Part shown: positions 54,656-64,000 of the stretch, piece by piece
Layout of the letters: every line of letters begins with the position of its first letter
How positions within the stretch are numbered: position 1 is the first letter of the stretch
Assembly (NCBI GenBank): GCA_014529385.2
Contig: CM043945.1
Coordinates: 424,312 to 488,311, forward strand
Direction: 5' to 3'
Source of the DNA: Adiantum capillus-veneris
Taxonomy: Eukaryota > Streptophyta > Polypodiopsida > Polypodiales > Pteridaceae
Length of the DNA stretch: 64,000 nucleotides
The notes under the pieces: generated by a model
What the model was told of the DNA's origin: nothing
Database searches by the model: none
Seen by the model: only the letters and a program-made list of their open reading frames with translations
Translations under genes and position numbers: made by a program

Positions 54656-56530
54656 TATTCTTTTCAAAAAGGCCTAGGATTGATCTATGCCATCAAAAAG
54701 TTTAATCATTACCTTCTTGTGCGAACAAGTTTGTTGACCACCAGGCACTATTGTACTTGGTAAACAAATCTTGCAATACGGGAAGCATTGTTTGATGGTT
54801 TATCATATTTCTTGAGTTTGATTTCACCATGATCGTCAAGAAAGGTACAACGCACCAAAGAGCAAACCATCTTTTGAGGTTGATCCATGGAGAAGCACCC
54901 AAAGGTATTGATGATGATGACCTTCCAGATCCTTATTTGTTCAACATTGAAATGGATCTAAGGTAGAGTGAAGAAGTAATTCCTCTACTCATCATAGGAT
55001 CATTACAAGTAGAAATACAAGAATCGATCATTAATCATCCCAGAACTCTCCAGTTTTTAGCTGAACAACTATACAAGAAAGGTAATGAGACGATATCTTG
55101 AGACTATGTGTAGAGCCGAACGAGCATGAGCAATACCTGAGGCTTTCCCATATACAAAACATGGGGTTTCATAATGGGAAAGCGCAAACATCCAAAGACT
55201 GATGAGACTTGGTGTCTACTAGCTAAACATGGGAGAAAGCATCCATGATTATATAAAATCATGTGAAGCTTGTATGAGATGACCACTAGTGGAACATGCC
55301 ACACTCTTTAGAGTAATTGGAGCACCCAAATGGAGTACCTACATTATCGAGTACTTGAAAACCAAGACCTTCCTGGACCTGCGATTGAGTAAGGCACGAA
55401 TGAGAACTATCAAAGAGGAAGCTACACATCATGTGTTGATCTTGAGTCAACTGTACCAAAGGGGAAGGGACGACCAATTGAAATTGTGTGCTATTGAAGG
55501 AGAATATTTTTCCATTCTAGCACAAGCACATGCAGGCCAATCATGTGAACATTTTTTGGCTAACAAAACAACAAAGTTGATACTCCTTGCAACAATATGG
55601 TGGCCAAACAAATGCGGAGACCTATGTAAAATGGTGTAATGAATGCAAATGCACTAAGGCACCTCTATGAAGAGATGAGATTCCATTATGATCGATAATG
55701 GGAGGTCAAGATTTTGCCAAGTGGGGCATAGATTTTGTAGGCCCTATAACACCTCCTACATATCTGACACATGCTCAATATATTATAGTAGCAACAAATT
55801 ATTCAACCAAATGGGTGGAAGCCATAATAGCACAGAAAAATGATGCACGAATGACAACACGGTTCTTATTTGAGAAACTTTTTACCAGATACGGCATACC
55901 CATTGAAATTGTGAGTGATCCAGGAACCCACTTTGTGAACACTGTCATTGAAAGTTTTCTTGATGAATTCATGGTGGTTCATCATAAATCAGCCCCCTAT
56001 CATCCCCAAGCTAATGAACAAGCAGAGACTACCAATAAAATCTTATGCACAGTGCTAACCAAAATAGTGAGTGACTGAAGGACTGATTGGGACCTAAAGC
56101 TACACTCAGCATTATGGGCATACATGGTAGCATTTAAAAATTCCATTGGAACCACTCTAGTTAATCTTGTGTTTGAAATAAATGCTATTCTCCCCATGGA
56201 ATTCTTGATTCCCACACTTTAAGTCACAACACAATTAGGTTGGACAGGACACAAACTCTCTGAAAGACTAGACATCTTATACCAACTAGATGAAACACAA
56301 TTGAACGTTGTAGCAAGGATATATGCCCAAAAACGACAAATCAAGGGTTTCCATGAACAACATAAAATAAGCAAGGAGTTTCAAAGAGTGGATTATGTAT
56401 TGGTTTATACCCTTACGAAACACTCCAAGAAACTCAAAAAGCAAGGGATGGGACCTTTTGTGATTCAAGATATATCACAAAGCGGTGCCATCAAACTTAC
56501 AAATTCAAAGGCCCCAACCTCCTCCAATCA
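54656..56530 (+). pseudogene. pol: RNase H, H2C2 modules and integrase of element 2 (dead)
   Basis: RNase H tail (GLGLIYAIKKFNHYLL, 54665), then the first H2C2-like module (about 55125-55275, with CEACMR-type Cys pair in one frame), a linker (MEYLHYRVLE-type, 55330), the second module (AQAHAGQSCEHF...IWWP, 55520-55610), and the integrase core with WGIDFVGP (55720), SDPGTHF (55915, R-to-P beside the second Asp) and NEQAETTNK (56010). GPY/F-like QGMGPFVIQDISQSGAIKL lies at 56445. Stops are frequent. The order shows that duplication of H2C2 predates the split of elements 1 and 2. Confidence 0.85.
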
Positions 56531-57071
56531 CATCAATTTAAACGGAGCCTACATGGCTTGGTGACATGGATGTACAAATTATCCTTCAATAGAAATCTTC
56601 TCCGCCAAAGAAGAGAAAGTTTCTCATGCCCAATCTGTCATTTCTCATTGCATATCAAACCCAATCCGACCCGACCACAAACAACCTGCAACAACCACTT
56701 GGCAATGGAGACCAAAAAAACTTTGACAGCAAAATGGGTCACAGTTTCCATGCTTCCCATCAAAGAAACTCCAATGGATCCCAAAAAAACCAAGCCAGCT
56801 AAACATGATATCTTGTCCAGGTTACCAACCTCCACCATCAAAGAACACACGAGTCTTCTTCGAATCCTTTTATTTGGTCCTCATAGCTTCAAGGAAACAT
56901 CGCCAACACAAGCCACTCAACAAACAATTCAGAATCCACACCTTGCACAACATTTTGCTACCCAATGCATCTCTTCAATTCGCATAATAGTGCCACATTC
57001 CATGGCCTTGCATAGACACATAGTTCGTGCCCATCCACCTCGCCACACCTTCATCCGAGACAACTCAAAAT
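56531..57071 (+). pseudogene. W-x-P-K remnant of element 2; second protease missing
   Basis: After GPY/F the sequence passes within about 200 bp to WRPKK (56705) and WIPKK (56777) motifs. The second retropepsin present in element 1 (17700-18060) is therefore deleted. Later codons (HTLHNILL, about 56935) match the DNA near 48170 in element 3, so homology continues to the internal PPT. Confidence 0.6.
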
Positions 57072-57087
57072 GGAAAGGGGAGAGGAA
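57072..57087 (+). other. Internal polypurine tract, element 2
   Basis: GGAAAGGGGAGAGGAA at the end of the W-x-P-K region, in the same context as in element 3. Confidence 0.5.
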
Positions 57088-57318
57088 CATAGACTAGCAG
57101 CTAGATTATCATAATTTTTTTAATAATGTTTTCTTGTTAATTGTTTGCCTTCATGAGCTTTTTAGGAGTTTTTATCTCTTAGCAGGAATATTACTGGGCC
57201 TAACATGGACTAGCAGGAAGATGATTATAATTTTGTATATAATGTTTTCTTGTTAATTGTTGCCTTTTCATAAGCTTTTTAGGAGTTTTTATCTCTTAGC
57301 AAGCATATTGTTGGGCCG
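57088..57318 (+). repeat. Two tandem ~116-bp repeats in element 2 tail
   Basis: Copies 57088-57203 and 57204-57318, each with AGACTAGCAG/GGACTAGCAG, AATGTTTTCTTGTTAATTG and TTTTTAGGAGTTTTTATCTC. A local duplication with a few differences. Confidence 0.85.
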
Positions 57319-59466
57319 TATTAACGCAATTCATGATAAATAAGATGCTAAATTGAAAAGTATGTATATATGAGTGAGCATAATAATTTTGGCAAATTTT
57401 TGGCCAACTAATAATAATTATCGATAATTTTGTTTTAATTTCAAGCTAAAAAAGTTTTTAAAAAAACACATTGAGCCAGGATAGCCAAAATTGAGTTCTA
57501 AAAGCAAACACCAAATCTACAAAGCAAGGGCTTCAGACATGGAAAATATGGAAAGGTTTGGCACTGGTCGGATTTTGGGCCAACCTATGAAGAATCAAAC
57601 TTGCAGAATAAAGCCATTTGGAGACCAAATGTCCAAATGATGAGCTGTTCAAACCGCAGGTGGTATAACAGAAAGATATGAGAAATTAAGGTAAGTATGC
57701 ATAGGGCATTCCTGGTAGGTCGAGGACATATAGTCAGAATGGGGAAAAATCAAGCTCATTTGCATTCAGTGAGAGAGAGAGAGAGAGAGAGAGATCCCGA
57801 GACACATAGAGTTCTCTGCCAATTTTTTCTCATTGTGACCACCACGGTAGCTCAAGTATGATCACTAACCCAACAAGAATATTTGTGTATATGCTACACT
57901 GCACCAAAAGCATCAAATCAATAGAACAGAACAAATCAATGGTGGAAAATCTACAAATTGTCTGAGCCCATTGGGGGCAGCCACATATGTCCAAATCAAA
58001 AACTTTCTCATCAGTAGGCTCTTAATAACTTGGAAAAATTAGCACAGCTAATCAAAGCTGCAAAAGGATGTGGAACATGGATTGCATTCCATGCTTCCAA
58101 AACCCTAATTTCAAAAAACGGGGTAGTAGACTCCCCATGAACCCAAAAACATACTGTGCTAATTAAATCTGCAATCCATGCTCCAACATGGATTGTGATC
58201 CATGTACCCTAATGATAGATTTAGGAATAAACTCAGCCTATGGTTAGAGGTAGCAAAGAGGAGCATGCCATGCAAATTGGGCACAAAATGGATCACCAAA
58301 TCACCAAAAACCAAGAGATCTAGTAGATTAGGTCTGCAAATGGTCATTTTGGATCTAACCAATGCTAAAGTGATCCTAACTCCAAAATTCTATGTCAAAT
58401 GGCTTAGGATATGTACCAAAAACTAACCACCAAGTTTGGTAGCATTTGACCTCACAACATGGATCGCGATCCATGTACCTTCAAGGGAAATTCTAACAAA
58501 TTTCAACAATAGACAATCAATAACCCTATACATGGGAAATATAGGAGAAAGGGTGTCAGAAGTACATAAACGTTGATTTTGAAATTCGGAGTAGATGTGT
58601 GAGAAACCAACTTGCGAAAGGAGGTACATTCAAAGTTTGTGAAACCTAGCTAAGAAATGCTTTTTGACTTTGCTTGGCTAGATCTCCAACCGCAAAAGAA
58701 ATAAAAAAGTATTGAAAGTTGACAGGCAATTGGACAGCAAGGTGATTCCTAGACACAAATCACCAGAAGTCAAGGAAACATCAGATGGTAACCAAGGGCA
58801 TTGATAAAAAGGGGTCCAAAAAATAAATATGGTCAAAGTAAAGAAAAAACATGGCCATAAACTAGGAAATCGAGTAAACTTGGGAAAAACATGTCCAAAC
58901 TTGAAAAAAATTTACCAGTGTGCTAGAATGGAATTTAGAAATAGGTGTGCCAAATGGCATTCCAAAACCCTGCCAAATATGGATCGCGAATCATGTACCT
59001 TTTTCACCCATCTAGGAAGGAACATCACCAATGATCCTAGAAACCATACAAAGCCTAGCCCTAACGTAGCAAGTCATTTGGATCTCAAAATCTCAACCAA
59101 AACGCTCAACTCTCTAATTTTGACAAATTTTCCAAAATTTGACCTAAAATCTTAACCAATGATCCAAACTCCAAAGTTTTTGTACCAAAGCATCAGCTTG
59201 ATGTGCCTTACCAGGTGATATCATCAAATCATTAAAATGTGCTCCAACATGGACTATGATCCATGTACCTCAGACCCAGATTTAGTCTATGATCTCTCGC
59301 CCTAGTGACTATAGTTGTTCTAGATGTATTGGTGAAGTTTGGTCAATTGTAGAGTAGTTTTGACAAAGTTATGATCATTTATCATTTTTATGGTCAAAGT
59401 TTACAATTTTTTCCTTTTTGGGACAACCTTTTGATCATACCCTAACTCTACAAGCAGCTTGAAATT
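57319..59466 (+). other. Non-coding tail of element 2
   Basis: AT-rich and gene-free. It contains a (GA)n run at about 57770-57792 and the palindromes listed separately. Short phrases recur around the palindromes (CCAACATGG...CATGTACC, AACCCTAATT). The layout matches 18815-21593 in element 1. Confidence 0.6.
58075..59266. repeat. Tail palindromes of element 2 (20-bp type)
   Basis: Copies at 58075-58094 (poor), 58186-58205, 58457-58476 (perfect ACATGGATCGCGATCCATGT), 58977-58996 (arms decayed) and 59247-59266. Most are followed by ACC(T). With the two leader copies this gives seven. Spacing is about 110-520 bp. Confidence 0.9.
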
Positions 59467-61353
59467 GATCACAGGATGCCCTACAGGAAATCTTAGAAGG
59501 AGTGGGCACCTTATGAGATCACCGACATGTCATCAAATGAGAAGGCTCACATCACTGATCATGAGCTAGAAGCGAAACTAGCAAGTATCTTCATTGAAAG
59601 GTTCCAAGCAATCAATGGATGAAAGTCAAGACCACCATATTCCCCATGGAATTGTGGACAATACACCAAAAATTTGAAGTACTAGAAGGGGCCAGATGCT
59701 TTACATCTAAATAGCTTCTTCCGATTACTACCATGGGGAACTGATTACCAGAGAGTCCATGAGGTGATCAATTCCATTTAACACAATGGAGAAGAAACAC
59801 TAACAAACAAAGATGGGGCGATAGTGAAAGTGAAGATCAAAATTTTTTAATCAAGATCTTCATTTGAAGCAAGGGACCCACAATCTTTTGAACAAAACCA
59901 AGTCAATGGATAATGACAAAGGCTTCCTCAACTAGCAAAGGGCAACAAGTTGACCTACCAAGATCTAATCTACTTCGAGACAGAGTTGCCTCTGCCATTG
60001 ATGTCCCAACACTTCAAAGTGCAAAAGCCACCCCAATACACTGAACCAATGTTTCATATGGCAATATTGATGGCCATGGGACTGGCAGAAAGGAGGGTGG
60101 TCAGTTGTGAGTTTGGAACCTACATCTGGAAAATCAGTAGAAGCAAACATAAATGGGAGTTATAAAAGAAAAACATACATGAACGCTAGACCTGTGCTAA
60201 CCAAAATTTCCTATCAAGACATTAGCAATGATTGATAAACTAGCACGCACAAAAACGCAATTGAAGTTAATTCATAAAATCCAAAAGAGCGACGAAGCTG
60301 GTGACAAGAGCCTCTACAGTACAATCCACAAAGATGAAACAAACTGGATAAAGCTCAAAGAAACATAAATTTGGCAGTGAAAAGACCGATTTAGATTTTC
60401 CATTCAGCGATGAAATTAAATCAAAGGACAGAGATACTCCCTCATAGTCTCGAGGGATGCACTATGTAATCATGTTAATGTAGGGGTTTTAATATGCAAA
60501 AAATTTAGGCAATTTAAGAGCGACACATTAAAATAAGGGTTTTTATATTCAATTTTGACAAAAATCTAAAACAAGGGTCATTTTAATCATTCAGACATGT
60601 TAAAAGAAGGATTTTTTGATTACCCTGCAAACGCACGTCATATAGGGGGGTATTGAATAATGAACCTCCCGAGCTTAGAGTATCAATATTCAGAGGAGGA
60701 AGAGGAGGAGGAATATACACTCAAACAAACACGACTAAAGGTAAGGTCAAATAGGCCTACAAATACAATACCCATTACGCAAACATAGAGATCTATGGAA
60801 GAGACTCAAGTCCAAAGAGAAAAACTCCATCAACAAAGGGATGAGGAACAAAGAAACCTTGGAACTGAAGCAGACAATGAAAGAGAGGATAATGAGAACA
60901 GGACACTAGACCAGCACAAGGTTGAAGCACTGGAAAAGATTAAACAATAGAGAAAGAGGGTAGCAATGGAAAATCTGAATATTGCAAGAAAAATGCAGCA
61001 ACGAATTTAGAACAAACTCTAAGGCAAAGCTGAATAAAGGGAAGGAGAAGAGTCCAAGCGCCAATGCACTGATGATCTTGAATCATTTGACAAATCAACA
61101 AAATCCAAGAAGATTGAAGAAAAGCCTAATCAAGGGAAGGAGACACATAGAGAAGTGAATGTGGATCTTTTAGAACTCCATTCAATACATGTTCCATATT
61201 CATCAGATCAACAAACCACCACTCTTTCACAAGAGTCGTCCAATAAAGATCTGATATACAAAAGATTGAGCAAACAAAAGTAGAAGTTGATATTGCCACC
61301 AAAAGAAAGTTTTCACCAGAATCCACAAATTAGGTGATAGAAGAGGCAAAAGA
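59467..61353 (+). pseudogene. Tail ORF of element 2 (dead), cut by CACTA element
   Basis: Fragments match the element 1 tail ORF in order: DALHLNSFFR...YQRVHEVINSI (59695-59775, for DLHRFF...TRRVYELATSI), EETLTNKDGAIVKVKI (59790), then TYQDLIYFETELPLPLM...KPPQYTEPMFHMAI (59952-60060, for TYGDMADQRAATL...YTTPPHAIATTI). Glu/Lys/Gln-rich frames at 60690-61330 correspond to the coiled coil. No LTR follows; the CACTA end begins at 61354. The conservation shows the tail ORF is ancestral, not a recent capture by element 1. Confidence 0.65.
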
Positions 61354-61634
61354 CACTACAAGAGGTTGTGTGCTCTTGTGACGCTGTTAGTGACGGAAAT
61401 ACACTGGGTTTTTATAATCCCCGACGTCGCTAAAACCGTCGCTACAAGAGCGTCGCTATATGCGTCGCTACAAGCGTCTCTATATAGAGATGCTCATAGC
61501 GACGGTTATAGCGACGGTTACACTGAAGACTATAGCGACGCTCATAGTGACGCTACAGAGCCATAAATAGCGAAGGTTATAGCGACGCCCGAGAGAAATT
61601 TTTTTTGGTGGCAGGGCATTGAATGCCCTGCCAC
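61354..61634. repeat. CACTA terminal and subterminal repeats
   Basis: Terminal CACTACAAGA, then about four CGTCGCTA-type units (61426-61475), a palindromic turn TCTCTATATAGAGA (61481-61494) and inverted TAGCGACG units to 61590, so the block can fold on itself. A separate perfect palindrome with 13-bp arms and one-base loop (61608-61620/61622-61634; GTGGCAGGGCATT) follows. Subterminal repeats are transposase-binding sites in this superfamily. Confidence 0.85.
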
Positions 61635-61925
61635 TCATCAACCATATTGTACTTGATTCACTTTTTAAAAAAAGTGCAAGGGTAGATAATAGACCCAAAA
61701 TAGTCACCCACAAGACACATCATAGGCAAAATGAATTGATTGGCAAATGTAATAATGACAATTGTACAACATCATAGGCATAAAGAATTGATTGGCAAAA
61801 GGAATTGCGATGACAAATGTAATAATATACATGGTTCAAAAAGACGTATAAAATCCGTCTCATGATACATAAGCTATGAGAAACCCTAAACTAATGCTAT
61901 CTAGCTACGGCTAAACTGACGTCGT

Positions 61926-63235
61926 CTAGTCAGACGTCTCATCGCGTCCAAGCGGCGTATCTGTCGGATTCTGCAAAAAAAGACAATAAGACAGCTTTCA
62001 GTAAGTATAAACATATAACGACATTTATAAAACAATACAAAAAATAAAAATGACTAAACCCTAATACTAACCATGCTGCCGCGAGAACTGAGAATGTCCA
62101 TCAGGGCGTTTAAGCCCTTCCTGCCTGCGTACTCGCGCTCGTATTGTGTGGGATCACGTCCTGTCATCGACCACTGTCAAAACATACAAAGATTTCATTA
62201 TGTTAGAATTAAAAAACTCATAAACCCTAAACTATCGAACATAAAGAGCAATGTGAAAACACTTACAAAATCGGCCTCAAATGATGCCCATCCACCGCTC
62301 CCTAAGTGGTGCGAGCTCCCTGCCTCTACTCGCGCTCTGGCTGCATCCTTTTGTTGCTTCCACTTGTCGAGATTCTCGCGTGCGGCTTTCTTCGCATTCT
62401 TCCAATCTTCTTTGGCCAGCCAATCTGGCATGTTCCACCCATTCTTGATTGCTTTTTGCACTTTGGAACGCTTGTGTTTGCAGTATTCGCGCATTCGAAT
62501 CTTCATCAGGTCTTCATTGAAGCGCTGATCTCGTGTTGGAACGGGAAACTCATCATGAAGTATGCTGATGACTCTGTTTTTTAAATCACTTGGTACTTCA
62601 CTCCATTTGTTTAGTATGTAGTGTCTAAACAGCTGAGAGCAAAGACCACGCATGCGCGAGATCACCTTCTTGCCATCATCATCCATGATGATGCCGCCGC
62701 TGAAGTCGATGGAGTAAGACAAGCCCTCTGGCCGGTGACGTGTAAACCTGGGTGTCCCAGCAGGGGTCTCTAGCGGCGTGTCGATGGGGGTACGGAAGTC
62801 AGGTGTCTCCACCGGCGTCTGGGCCCCGAAGCGAGGAGTGTCGAGTGGGGTGGCTCCTGGCGGAGTAGGTAGAGGTGTGTAGCTTCTAGGAACAGTCAGC
62901 CATGCAAAACCTGGCGTAGATGGTGATGTTGTGGCTGGTGTGGGGGCGGGCAAAGAAGGGGAGGGTAAAGAGCCTCGTCGAACACGAGGCGGTGTGGAGG
63001 CATCGGTGGCGGAATCCCCACAACAACCGCCACCGCCACCACTAGAGCGCCGGTGTCTAGACGAGTGTGAAGCTCGTCTCATCGACGCCGAAGCTTCGGA
63101 GCGCGCCGAATGCTCCGAAAGAGAGGGAGATGAGGATGGAGTAGGAATGCGCGATGATGCGCCAGAGCGATGACGCTCCACGTACCACTGTCTCTGCTGT
63201 GGTGACAAAGAAGAAAGAAACTCCTCATCAGCCAT
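61926..63235 (-). CDS. CACTA ORF with Transposase_24-like (Ptta/En/Spm) domain, three exons
   Basis: On the minus strand the exons are 63235-62267, 62173-62072 and 61970-61926. All junctions are GT-AG and phase 0: GTAAGT at 62266, TTTGACAG at 62174, GTTAGT at 62071, TTTTTGCAG at 61971. The stop is TAG at 61926-61928. The start is the ATG at 63235 (MADEEFLSSLSPQQRQWY), just after an acceptor-like TTTAATGCAG, so an upstream 5' UTR intron is possible. The N-terminal half is Ser/Pro/Thr-rich with TP repeats (ETPDFRTPIDTP). The C-terminal half (RMRGLCSQLFRHYILNKWSEV ... MPDWLAKEDWKNAKKAARENLDKW ... GSGGWASFEADF) has the pattern of plant Transposase_24. This is the accessory (TnpA-side) protein of CACTA elements. 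About 372 residues; no breaks seen. Confidence 0.8.
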
Positions 63236-63507
63236 ACCTGCATTAAACACACGAATATTTAAACTTAATATTGAATGAATAGAGTAGACAATGACGCAAA
63301 GACCATTAAATACAATGACGTAATGACGCATATAAATACAATGACGCAATGAATTGAGTGATAGAAGAGGCAAGTCGAAAACTCAGAATTTTCAATCAAA
63401 AGATGTGAGCGTGAGTAGAAAAGAGCGTTATACACCATGGAAGGTACTTAGAGAGCCAGAGCTTTTACAACACGGAGCAAAATTGTTCAAATACAATATT
63501 TGTGGCT

Positions 63508-64000
63508 TTAAGAGATCTCTCTCTCATCCTCGCATAACTCAGCATAACTTCCTATATCTATATAGAGCTCTCCGTTTAAACACATATCCTGTGTTTCATT
63601 TTGTAGCTCCTCTGCATGCACCCCATATAGATTAGTAGCATCTTGATGCTCGTCTGGCACCACCACAGCGGCTTCTGATTGGGCATCTTCTCTGATCTCT
63701 TCCATTGATGCCGCTGTGATTGGCACATGGTAGCCTTCATACGTCCTTGCACTACGAGGGGCTACCTCTATGACGTACCACCAGTTTGATGTAGACTTTG
63801 TAGGATGAAATATTACCTGCCAGAGCCACATAACTTACATGAGAGCTTTCAAGCACATAACTTGTAAAAGGGGGATGTTAACTATTTACATACTTACTTG
63901 TTCACAATGCTCGGGTAGTACGAAAGTGTCTCTTAGGTCAGTCCATTTCTTAGTAGAATCCACCTCAAGAAAACCAGACTCTCCTCTACGCATAGTAGCG
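63508..64000 (-). CDS. CACTA Tnp2-type transposase C-terminus (DUF4216-like), cut by window end
   Basis: On the minus strand the first visible exon (64000-63898) reads GFLEVDSTKKWTDLRDTFVL and PEHCEQ; an 81-bp GT-AG intron (63897-63817) follows, then VIFHPTKSTSNWWYVIEVAPR and an acidic tail to the stop at 63508. The W-(Y/H)-V(V/I)...PR pattern after an F-(V/I)-LP-x-CEQV block is typical of DUF4216, found at the C-terminus of plant Tnp2 transposases. A stop-like codon in the far upstream frame may mark another splice junction or a defect. The catalytic part lies outside the window. Confidence 0.7.

Larger units (their letters stand above)
34088..61353 (+). mobile_element. Element 2: old, multiply interrupted relative of element 1
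   Basis: Fragments occur in the same order as element 1: palindromes, gag, protease, RT, RNase H, two H2C2 modules, integrase, GPY/F, W-x-P-K, internal PPT, palindromes, tail ORF, coiled coil. Many stops and frameshifts are present. It has been split by a solo LTR (36751-37457), element 3 (39826-51141), an unidentified insertion (52016-54655) and the CACTA element at 61354. The left edge is uncertain: no plus-strand LTR or PBS is visible, only the minus-strand LTR. The right LTR is not in the window. Confidence 0.8.
61354..64000 (-). mobile_element. CACTA (En/Spm) transposon, one end and 3' gene part
   Basis: CACTACAAGA at 61354 is the diagnostic terminal sequence. It is followed by CGTCGCTA repeats and their inverted form TAGCGACG, then two minus-strand genes typical of plant CACTA elements (Transposase_24-like and DUF4216/Tnp2-like). 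The other end lies beyond the window, so the target duplication cannot be checked. It interrupts element 2. Confidence 0.9.

Noticed and set aside
61334-63373. GTGATAGAAGAGGCAA shared by 61334-61349 and 63358-63373
   Set aside because: A single 16-bp match is expected by chance in 64 kb, and the flanks are unrelated.

Overview
The window is repeat-dominated nuclear DNA of a land plant. The evidence is GT-AG introns, plant-type Ty3/gypsy LTR retrotransposons primed by tRNA-Asp, a plant CACTA (En/Spm) transposon and a plant DEAD-box helicase fragment. The composition is AT-rich. No intact host gene is visible. The species cannot be read from the sequence; large gene-poor genomes (fern, lycophyte, gymnosperm or a big angiosperm) would fit.

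Layout. (1) 1-2850: satellite array A, units of about 442 bp built on a ~20-bp motif (GGACAAGTGGTGGACCTT). (2) 2915-5580: a frameshifted gene with a ParB-like DGQH motif and what looks like a C-terminal DNA-methyltransferase motif I. (3) 6813-25833: element 1, a 19.0-kb, young and almost intact gypsy element: LTR, tRNA-Asp PBS, leader with palindromes, gag-protease, RT, RNase H, two zinc-binding H2C2 modules, integrase, a second retropepsin, a W-x-P-K repeat region, an internal polypurine tract, a ~6-kb tail with more palindromes and a coiled-coil tail ORF, PPT, LTR. (4) 25839-29765 and 31641-33020: satellite arrays B and C on the opposite strand, flanking a broken FCP1/NIF-like phosphatase exon (30107-30785). 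(5) 33492-34087: an old LTR on the minus strand. (6) About 34088-61353: element 2, an old relative of element 1, broken by a solo LTR (36751-37457), by element 3 (39826-51141), by an unidentified 2.6-kb insertion (52016-54655) and by the CACTA element (61354 to the window end).

Element 3 is an 11.3-kb non-autonomous relative. It keeps gag-protease and the W-x-P-K region but lacks RT, RNase H, integrase and the second protease, and it carries a captured DEAD-box RNA-helicase fragment just before its 3' PPT.

The most striking signal is a palindrome system shared by the three related elements. Element 1 carries nine copies of a 24-bp palindrome with core ATCATACGCGTATGAT. Element 3 carries seven copies with core ATCCTACGCGTAGGAT, so both arms have changed together. 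The LTRs of each element carry a half-site in that element's own variant. Element 2 uses an unrelated 20-bp palindrome (ACATGGATCGCGATCCATGT) in the equivalent places. This looks like a co-evolving cis-recognition code and has no explanation in standard LTR-retrotransposon anatomy.
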